The notes below the pieces were generated by a model that worked only from the letters and a program-made list of their open reading frames with translations, did no database searches and was not told the DNA's origin. A program made the position numbers and the translations under genes. DNA of 11,581 bases. It comes from Pseudomonadota bacterium. Lineage in GTDB: Bacteria; Pseudomonadota; Gammaproteobacteria; Enterobacterales; Enterobacteriaceae. Positions 6,449 to 11,581 of the stretch are shown here, piece by piece; the first letter of the stretch is position 1; the number at the start of each line of letters is the position of its first letter. Location of the stretch: the NCBI GenBank assembly GCA_023425455.1, contig JAFACP010000339.1, forward strand, positions 1-11,581. Reading direction: 5' to 3'.

Positions 6449-7651
6449 TTAACTGGCTTTTTTGACCTGGGGCAGATCGAAGGCTTTACGTAATGCGCGG
6501 ACAAAGGCTTTATCATGACAGATGGTCTTGCCCGGGCTGTCGGAGAGTTTGGCGACCGGTTTACCGTTACATTCCACCAGTTTTATGACGATGTTCAGAG
6601 GTTTCACCTGAGGAATATCACAGGTCAAACGGGTCCCAATACCAAAGCTCAGATTAACGCGCGCGGCAAAATGGCGGTACAGATCGACAGCTTTGGCAAG
6701 ATCGAGGTTATCGGAGAACACCAGCACCTTGCTCATCGGGTCAATTCCCAGTTTTTCGTAATGCGCAATCGCCTTCTCACCCCATTCAAGCGGATCGCCG
6801 GAGTCATGGCGGAGCCCCTGATAGCGGGTCGCAAACTCAGGACCAAAATCGCGCAGGAAGGCATCCATGGTGATGCAGTCGGTAAGGGCAATACCCAGTT
6901 GATCGGGATACTCGTCCAGCCATGCCGCCAGCGCCGCGCGCTGGCTGTTGGCCAGATCGGGGCTGATCTGCTGATGCGCCTGGAACCACTCATGCGCCTG
7001 GGTGCCCATTGGCGTCAGGTGCAGGCGGCGCGCCAGATCGTAGTTGCTGGTGCCGACAAACCAGACTTCCTGCTGCAGTCGTTCAACGATAGCCTGTTGT
7101 ACTTCGCGGGAGAAACGGCGACGGGTGCCGAAATCCATCAGGCGGAAGCGGGACATATCCAGCCCTTCGGTCAGCGCGGAAAATGCAACAAGCTTATCTT
7201 CCAGCGAGGCGAGGGCCTGGGCGACACCCGTTTCCGGCGAGCGGTAGCGGTGCGCCAGCTCGCTGATCACCGCCAGCAGGGGAACCTCCCACATGATCAC
7301 TTCCCGCCACGGCCCTTCGAGACGGATATTCAGCTTGCCGTTATCGTTGCTGACGGTGACCTGTTCCGGTTTATAGCGGAACGCACGTAGCCAGTTCAGG
7401 TAGTCATCTTTAAAGAAAGGCAGGCCGGAAAGCCATTGGTACTCATCGTCCTGCAGCGTCAGATGCTGCATGGCATCGACCTGTTCACGAATGGAATCTG
7501 CGTAGATACCCAGCAAGTCATCACCCCGGCAGCGAAATTCCGCCGCGACATGGACATCATAATAGTGGTGAAAAACGGCTTGCTGCATATGCAGTTTATA
7601 CGCGTCGGTATCCAGCAGCGTATGCAGAACAGGAGAAGCGAATTGAGTCAT
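6449..7651 (-). CDS. pncB: Nicotinate phosphoribosyltransferase PncB
   Basis: A 400-residue cytosolic enzyme of the NAD salvage (Preiss-Handler) pathway. It makes nicotinate mononucleotide from nicotinate and PRPP, with ATP hydrolysis driving the reaction. His220 in [10 protein letters not shown] matches the histidine phosphorylated by ATP in the Salmonella enzyme (His219 without the initiator Met). The RHDSGD motif at 281-286 belongs to the phosphoribosyl-binding region. Length and N-terminus ([10 protein letters not shown]) agree with E. coli. The frame is open 16 codons further upstream, but that stretch ([16 protein letters not shown]) overlaps the NadR operator and probably the transcription start, so I reject it. 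The ribosome binding site is weak: the nearest GAGG is about 17 bases from the ATG. The gene is divergent from pepN. Confidence 0.97.
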   Translation of the reverse strand: MTQFASPVLHTLLDTDAYKLHMQQAVFHHYYDVHVAAEFRCRGDDLLGIYADSIREQVDAMQHLTLQDDEYQWLSGLPFFKDDYLNWLRAFRYKPEQVTVSNDNGKLNIRLEGPWREVIMWEVPLLAVISELAHRYRSPETGVAQALASLEDKLVAFSALTEGLDMSRFRLMDFGTRRRFSREVQQAIVERLQQEVWFVGTSNYDLARRLHLTPMGTQAHEWFQAHQQISPDLANSQRAALAAWLDEYPDQLGIALTDCITMDAFLRDFGPEFATRYQGLRHDSGDPLEWGEKAIAHYEKLGIDPMSKVLVFSDNLDLAKAVDLYRHFAARVNLSFGIGTRLTCDIPQVKPLNIVIKLVECNGKPVAKLSDSPGKTICHDKAFVRALRKAFDLPQVKKAS

Positions 7652-7680
7652 AGGTGCGCAGTAGCATCCTCTCACAGGAG

Positions 7681-7698
7681 CGTTTAGTACAATAAACA
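7681..7698 (-). promoter_or_regulatory. NadR operator of pncB
   Basis: The minus strand reads TGTTTA-TTGTAC-TAAACG, one base off the known NadR consensus TGTTTA-N6-TAAACA. It begins just past the predicted transcription start and ends about 30 bp before the ATG, a position where bound repressor would block pncB transcription. NadR represses NAD salvage genes when NAD is plentiful. A further TGTTTA half-site occurs at 7715-7720, but its partner (TATTGA) matches poorly. Confidence 0.8.
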
Positions 7699-7705
7699 AC
7701 TCCGG

Positions 7706-7733
7706 AGTATACCTTGTTTAGTGATTTATTGAA
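7706..7733 (-). promoter_or_regulatory. Probable pncB promoter
   Basis: On the minus strand the -10 is TATACT (7706-7711), five of six consensus bases. Sixteen bp upstream is TTCAAT (7728-7733), a weak -35; shifting by one base gives a 17-bp spacer and no better hexamer. The predicted start near 7699 abuts the NadR operator, which supports the assignment. Confidence 0.6.
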
Positions 7734-7906
7734 CCCCGATCACACCATAAGCCGCCTTTAGGGTCGAGGGCATTTCGTGCCTCGTGTTATATAAATGTAG
7801 CGAAAATGGGTTTTGTTCCTGAAAAGATGAACATTCTGCATAGCGCGTTTTACACAACAGGAATAGACTGGATTCGTTATTCGACAAACGATGCATAAGG
7901 TTTTCT
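7734..7906. promoter_or_regulatory. pncB-pepN divergent region, pepN leader
   Basis: No gene is visible in this stretch. It must contain the pepN promoter, but I cannot choose one: TTGTTC (7813-7818) with TGCATA (7837-7842, 18-bp spacer) and TTTACA (7849-7854) without a good -10 are the best fragments. An imperfect hairpin around GGGCATTTCGTGCC lies at about 7768-7782. The pepN ribosome binding site is AAGG (7897-7900), six bases before the ATG. Confidence 0.5.
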
Positions 7907-10519
7907 ATGACACAACAGCCACAAGCCAAATACCGCCACGACTATCGTGCGCCGGATTACCTGATTAGCGATATCGATCTGACTTTTGACCTGGATGCCA
8001 CTAAAACCGTTGTGACCGCGGTAAGCCAGGTAACGCGCCAAAGCGCAACGGCTGTTCCGCTGCGTCTCGACGGGGAAGACCTGACGCTGGTATCCCTGCA
8101 TATTAATGACCAGCCCTGGTCTGACTACCAGCAAGAGAGCAGCCAGCTGGTGATTAACAACCTGCCGGAACGCTTTACCCTGCGCATCGTGAATGAAATC
8201 AGCCCGGCGGGCAACACCGCGCTGGAGGGGCTTTACCAGTCCGGCGAAGCGCTGTGTACCCAGTGTGAAGCGGAAGGGTTCCGTCATATCACCTGGTATC
8301 TCGATCGTCCTGACGTACTGGCGCGTTTCACCACCAAAATTATCGCGGATAAAGCACGTTATCCGTTCCTGCTTTCCAATGGTAACCGCGTGGCCGAAGG
8401 TGAGCTGGAAAAGGGGCGTCACTGGGTACAGTGGCAGGATCCGTTCCCGAAACCGTGCTATCTGTTTGCGCTGGTGGCAGGTGACTTTGACGTTCTGCGT
8501 GACAGCTTCAAAACCCGTTCTGGCCGCGACGTCGCGCTGGAGCTGTTCGTCGATCGCGGCAATCTGGATCGCGCGCCGTGGGCGATGACCTCCCTGATCA
8601 ACTCCATGAAGTGGGATGAAGAGCGCTTTGGTCTGGAATACGATCTCGACATTTATATGATTGTCGCCGTCGATTTCTTCAACATGGGGGCAATGGAGAA
8701 CAAAGGTCTCAACATCTTTAACTCCAAATATGTGCTGGCCCGCACCGATACCGCAACCGATAAAGACTACCTCGATATTGAGCGGGTCATCGGTCATGAA
8801 TATTTCCATAACTGGACCGGCAACCGCGTAACCTGTCGCGACTGGTTCCAGCTTAGCCTGAAAGAGGGGCTGACCGTCTTCCGCGATCAGGAGTTCAGCT
8901 CCGATTTAGGCTCACGCGCGGTTAACCGAATCAACAATGTACGCACCATGCGCGGTCTGCAGTTTGCCGAAGATGCCAGCCCGATGGCCCACCCTATCCG
9001 TCCGGACAAAGTCATTGAGATGAACAACTTCTACACCCTGACGGTGTATGAGAAGGGCTCTGAGATCATCCGCATGATCCACACGCTGCTGGGCGAAGAG
9101 AACTTCCAGAAGGGGATGCAGCTCTATTTCGAGCGTCATGACGGCAGCGCCGCCACCTGCGACGACTTTGTGCAGGCGATGGAAGATGCGTCGAATGTCG
9201 ATCTCTCCCATTTCCGCCGCTGGTACAGCCAGGCGGGGACGCCGATCGTAACCGTTAAAGACGATTACAACCCGGAAACCGAGCAGTACACGCTGACCAT
9301 CAGCCAGCGCACCCCGCCGACGGCGGAGCAGGAAGAGAAACATCCGCTGCACATTCCGTTCAGCATTGAGCTGTATGATAACGACGGCAATGTGATCCCG
9401 CTGCAGAAGGGCGGTCATCCGGTGCACAACGTGCTGAACGTCACGCAGGCAGAGCAGACCTTTATCTTTGATAACGTCTACTTCCAGCCGGTTCCCGCGC
9501 TGCTGTGCGAATTCTCTGCCCCGGTGAAGCTGGAGTATAAATGGAGCGATCAGCAGCTGACCTTCCTGATGCGTCACGCGCGCAACGACTTCTCCCGCTG
9601 GGATGCGGCGCAAAGCCTGCTGGCAACCTATATCAGGCTGAACGTCAACCGTCATCAGCAGGGTCAGCCGCTGTCGCTGCCTGTTCATGTGGCTGACGCT
9701 TTCCGTGCGATCCTGCTGGATGAGAAGATCGATCCGGCGCTGGCCGCCGAGATCCTGACCTTACCGTCGGCAGGTGAAATCGGCGAGCTGTTTGAGATTA
9801 TCGATCCGATTGCCATCGTTGCCGTCCGCGAAGCCCTGACCCGCACGCTGGCAAGCGAGCTGGCGGATGAATTCCTTGCGATCTACAACGCCAACAAGCT
9901 CGATGCCTACCGCGTTGAGCATGCGGATATCGGCAAGCGCGCCCTGCGCAATACCTGCCTGCGCTATCTGGCTTTCGGTGAAGTGGGCCTGGCGGACACG
10001 CTGGTGAGCAAGCAGTATCGCGAAGCCGATAACATGACCGATGCGCTGGCCGCGCTGGCCGCGAGCGTTGCTGCCGAATTGCCGTGCCGTGATGCGTTGA
10101 TGCAGGAATATGATGACAAGTGGCATCAGGATGGTCTGGTGATGGACAAGTGGTTCATTCTGCAGTCTACCAGCCCGTCAGCCGGGGTACTGAGCACCGT
10201 GCGTCGCCTGCTTAAGCACCGCGCGTTCACCATGAGCAACCCGAACCGTGTGCGTTCCCTGATTGGCGCGTTTGCCAGCAGCAACCCGGCGGCGTTCCAC
10301 GCTGAGGACGGCAGCGGTTATCAGTTTATGGTCGAAATGCTGACCGAGCTGAACAGCCGTAATCCGCAGGTGGCATCGCGTCTGATTGAGCCGCTGATCC
10401 GCCTCAAACGCTACGATGTGAAACGCCAGGCGAAGATGCGTGCGGCGCTTGAGCAACTGAAAGGGCTGGAAAACCTCTCCGGCGATCTGTACGAGAAGAT
10501 CGCCAAGGCGCTGGCCTGA
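7907..10519 (+). CDS. pepN: Aminopeptidase N (PepN)
   Basis: An 870-residue cytosolic zinc metallo-aminopeptidase of family M1, identical in length to E. coli PepN. It removes N-terminal residues, preferring Ala, Arg and other basic or small side chains, and is the main aminopeptidase recycling peptides made by ATP-dependent proteases. All catalytic residues sit at the E. coli positions: GAMEN at 261-265 (Glu264) and Glu121 bind the substrate amino terminus, His297, Glu298 and His301 in HEYFHNW with Glu320 bind zinc and water, and Tyr381 stabilises the transition state. The N-terminal beta domain covers about 1-190, the thermolysin-like domain about 190-440, then a small beta domain and the helical C-terminal domain. 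AAGG six bases before the ATG supports the start. It is divergent from pncB and convergent with ssuB. Confidence 0.98.
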   Translation: MTQQPQAKYRHDYRAPDYLISDIDLTFDLDATKTVVTAVSQVTRQSATAVPLRLDGEDLTLVSLHINDQPWSDYQQESSQLVINNLPERFTLRIVNEISPAGNTALEGLYQSGEALCTQCEAEGFRHITWYLDRPDVLARFTTKIIADKARYPFLLSNGNRVAEGELEKGRHWVQWQDPFPKPCYLFALVAGDFDVLRDSFKTRSGRDVALELFVDRGNLDRAPWAMTSLINSMKWDEERFGLEYDLDIYMIVAVDFFNMGAMENKGLNIFNSKYVLARTDTATDKDYLDIERVIGHEYFHNWTGNRVTCRDWFQLSLKEGLTVFRDQEFSSDLGSRAVNRINNVRTMRGLQFAEDASPMAHPIRPDKVIEMNNFYTLTVYEKGSEIIRMIHTLLGEENFQKGMQLYFERHDGSAATCDDFVQAMEDASNVDLSHFRRWYSQAGTPIVTVKDDYNPETEQYTLTISQRTPPTAEQEEKHPLHIPFSIELYDNDGNVIPLQKGGHPVHNVLNVTQAEQTFIFDNVYFQPVPALLCEFSAPVKLEYKWSDQQLTFLMRHARNDFSRWDAAQSLLATYIRLNVNRHQQGQPLSLPVHVADAFRAILLDEKIDPALAAEILTLPSAGEIGELFEIIDPIAIVAVREALTRTLASELADEFLAIYNANKLDAYRVEHADIGKRALRNTCLRYLAFGEVGLADTLVSKQYREADNMTDALAALAASVAAELPCRDALMQEYDDKWHQDGLVMDKWFILQSTSPSAGVLSTVRRLLKHRAFTMSNPNRVRSLIGAFASSNPAAFHAEDGSGYQFMVEMLTELNSRNPQVASRLIEPLIRLKRYDVKRQAKMRAALEQLKGLENLSGDLYEKIAKALA

Positions 10520-10527
10520 TAACCGGA

Positions 10528-10559
10528 GCCCGGCGGCGCAGCAGCGCGGCGTCCCGGGC
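10528..10559. repeat. GC-rich imperfect palindrome, possibly REP-like
   Basis: The arms GCCCGG (10528-10533) and CCGGGC (10554-10559) enclose a GC-rich centre that can itself pair (GCGC-AGCA-GCGC). It lies eight bases past the pepN stop, between two convergent genes, a typical place for REP elements, and its arms resemble REP ends seen in Enterobacter and Klebsiella. No T-run follows, so it is not a standard intrinsic terminator, but it could protect the 3' end of the pepN message. Confidence 0.5.
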
Positions 10560-10564
10560 CCTGA

Positions 10565-10593
10565 TTAACCCGCTTTATCCTGAAGAGGGTTAA
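10565..10593. repeat. Inverted repeat TTAACCC / GGGTTAA at the ssuB 3' end
   Basis: A perfect 7-bp inverted repeat with arms at 10565-10571 and 10587-10593 and a 15-base loop. The right arm includes the ssuB stop codon (10590-10592). Neither strand has a U-tract after it, so it is at best a weak terminator or message-end hairpin. Together with the palindrome to its left it fills nearly the whole 70-bp pepN-ssuB gap. Confidence 0.5.
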
Positions 10594-11360
10594 CCGCTGG
10601 CGCTGATGGCCTGTCGTTCGGATGCGCTTCGCTGCATCACCCGGTCAAGCACCGTTGCCTCCAGCTCAGCCAGCCTTGCCGAACCGACCCGGCGAGGACG
10701 CGGGATCTCCACCGCCACGTCCAGCCCCATTTTTCCTTCCTCTATTAACAGCACGCGGTCGGCCATTGCCACGGCTTCACTCACGTCATGGGTCACCAGC
10801 AGCACCGTGAAACCGTGCGTTTGCCAGAGCGAGGCAATCAGATCCTGCATCTCGATCCGCGTTAGCGCATCGAGCGCGCCGAGCGGCTCATCGAGCAGCA
10901 GCAGTCCCGGTCGATGAATCAATGCCCGCGCCAGCGCTACCCGCTGCTTCTGGCCGCCAGACAGAGCGGCGGGCCACTCGTTCGCGCGATTTTCCAGACC
11001 CACGGCCGCCAGCGCCTGACGGGCAGCCTCCTGCCAGTTCCCCTTCAGCCCCAGCCCCACGTTGTCGATAACCGTTTTCCAGGGCAGCAGCCGCGCATCC
11101 TGAAACATCATTCGGGTATCATTCTGAAGCTCGGCAAGCGGGGTATTCCCGGCCAGAATATCGCCGCTGTCTGGCCTCTCAAGGCTGGCTAAAAGACGCA
11201 GTAAGGTACTTTTGCCGCCACCGCTGCGTCCGACAATCGCCACAAACTGGCCGGCGGGTATATGCAGATCCAGCGCATTCAGGACTGTATTGTTGCCATA
11301 GCGTTTACTGACGCCGTTCAACAGCAGCGGCGTTCCCTGAGTCAGTCGGGCAGTATTCAT
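10590..11360 (-). CDS. ssuB: Aliphatic sulfonate ABC transporter ATP-binding protein SsuB
   Basis: A 256-residue ABC ATPase that powers the SsuABC importer of alkanesulfonates at the inner-membrane cytosolic face. SsuD and SsuE then release sulfite for use as a sulfur source. All ABC motifs are present: Walker A at 44-52 (GRSGGGKST), Q-loop Gln87, signature LSGGQ at 133-137, Walker B LLLLDE at 153-158, and the switch His191. The E. coli protein has 255 residues. A strong ribosome binding site GGAGG (11368-11372, seven bases before the ATG) lies inside the end of ssuC, and the two frames overlap by four bases (ATGA), which points to translational coupling. It is the last gene of an ssu operon entering from the right; in E. 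coli the order is ssuEADCB, controlled by Cbl and CysB. Assignment over the close homologue tauB rests on gene context and sequence recall. Confidence 0.96.
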   Translation of the reverse strand: MNTARLTQGTPLLLNGVSKRYGNNTVLNALDLHIPAGQFVAIVGRSGGGKSTLLRLLASLERPDSGDILAGNTPLAELQNDTRMMFQDARLLPWKTVIDNVGLGLKGNWQEAARQALAAVGLENRANEWPAALSGGQKQRVALARALIHRPGLLLLDEPLGALDALTRIEMQDLIASLWQTHGFTVLLVTHDVSEAVAMADRVLLIEEGKMGLDVAVEIPRPRRVGSARLAELEATVLDRVMQRSASERQAISASG

Positions 11361-11581
11361 GCGTTAGCCTCCTGGAGGGTGTAAGCAGGGTTCCAGCACA
11401 GCCAGCGGCGCTCAAGCCACTGGGCGCTGACATCGGCAAATTTGCCGAGCAGGGCGTAAAGGATAATGGCCACCACGACCACGTCGGTTTGCAGAAATTC
11501 CCGGGCGTTCATCGCCAGATAACCAATGCCGGAGCTGGCAGAGATTGTCTCAGCGACGATCAGCGTCAGCCACATCAGACC
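11357..11581 (-). CDS. ssuC: Aliphatic sulfonate ABC transporter permease SsuC, C-terminal part
   Basis: The last 74 residues of the inner-membrane permease of the sulfonate importer; the rest lies beyond the right edge (E. coli SsuC has 263 residues). The fragment starts [23 protein letters not shown] as binding-protein-dependent permeases do near their C-terminus. It contains a hydrophobic membrane segment ([13 protein letters not shown]), followed by a basic, Trp-rich tail ([12 protein letters not shown]). The reading frame is open through the window edge, so the internal Met is not the start. The TGA stop overlaps the ssuB ATG by four bases. Confidence 0.94.
   Translation of the reverse strand, partial: GLMWLTLIVAETISASSGIGYLAMNAREFLQTDVVVVAIILYALLGKFADVSAQWLERRWLCWNPAYTLQEANA

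Noticed and set aside
6515..7390. Open frame of 291 codons opposite pncB
   Set aside because: Shadow of pncB; no domain and no independent promoter evidence.
7652..7699. 16-residue N-terminal extension of pncB
   Set aside because: It would begin at or before the predicted transcription start and run through the NadR operator.
7877..8809. Open frames of 310 and 258 codons opposite pepN (the second at 8912-9688)
   Set aside because: Both are antisense to intact pepN and show only compositional openness, with no domain.
1..11581. Mobile element, CRISPR array, prophage, defence system, tRNA or rRNA
   Set aside because: Gene order is unbroken and every sizeable gene is accounted for. I saw no transposase, regular spaced repeats, integrase, cloverleaf or rRNA signature.

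Overview
The window is ordinary core chromosome of an enterobacterium (family Enterobacteriaceae). The gene order ldtD(ycbB)-mepK(ycbK)-gloC(ycbL)-aspC-ompF-asnS-pncB-pepN-ssuB-ssuC and the orientations match what I recall of the E. coli K-12 locus. Protein lengths also agree: AspC 396, AsnS 466, PncB 400, PepN 870 and GloC 215 residues. Substitutions throughout, and an OmpF whose surface loops differ from E. coli, point to a relative such as Enterobacter, Leclercia, Lelliottia or Citrobacter. I cannot settle the genus from sequence alone.

Left part (1-1817), plus strand: the C-terminal end of the periplasmic L,D-transpeptidase LdtD, which makes 3-3 peptidoglycan crosslinks; MepK, a Tat-exported M15-family endopeptidase that cuts such crosslinks; and GloC, a cytosolic glyoxalase II. 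A bidirectional hairpin terminator separates gloC from the convergent aspC.

Middle part (1829-7651), minus strand: aspC (aspartate aminotransferase), ompF (outer-membrane porin), asnS (asparaginyl-tRNA synthetase) and pncB (nicotinate phosphoribosyltransferase). These are separate transcription units; hairpin terminators follow ompF and asnS, and a weaker one follows pncB. The 606-bp asnS-ompF gap is regulatory. It holds a conserved ompF promoter (TAGCGA, 17 bp, AAAGAT), three OmpR-type boxes just upstream, a possible distal OmpR box, and a leader that is the target of the antisense RNA MicF. pncB has a near-consensus NadR operator at its transcription start.

Right part (7907-11581): pepN (aminopeptidase N) runs on the plus strand, divergent from pncB. 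It meets the minus-strand ssuB convergently across a short GC-rich gap with inverted repeats. ssuC and ssuB overlap by 4 bases and encode the permease and ATPase of the aliphatic-sulfonate importer; ssuC is cut by the window edge.

I found no mobile element, CRISPR array, tRNA, rRNA, prophage gene or unexplained gene. No undescribed system is visible. The items worth a second look are regulatory: the ompF upstream region with its palindrome and phased repeats, the NadR site, the pepN-ssuB palindromes, the weak mepK ribosome binding site, and the species-specific OmpF loops.
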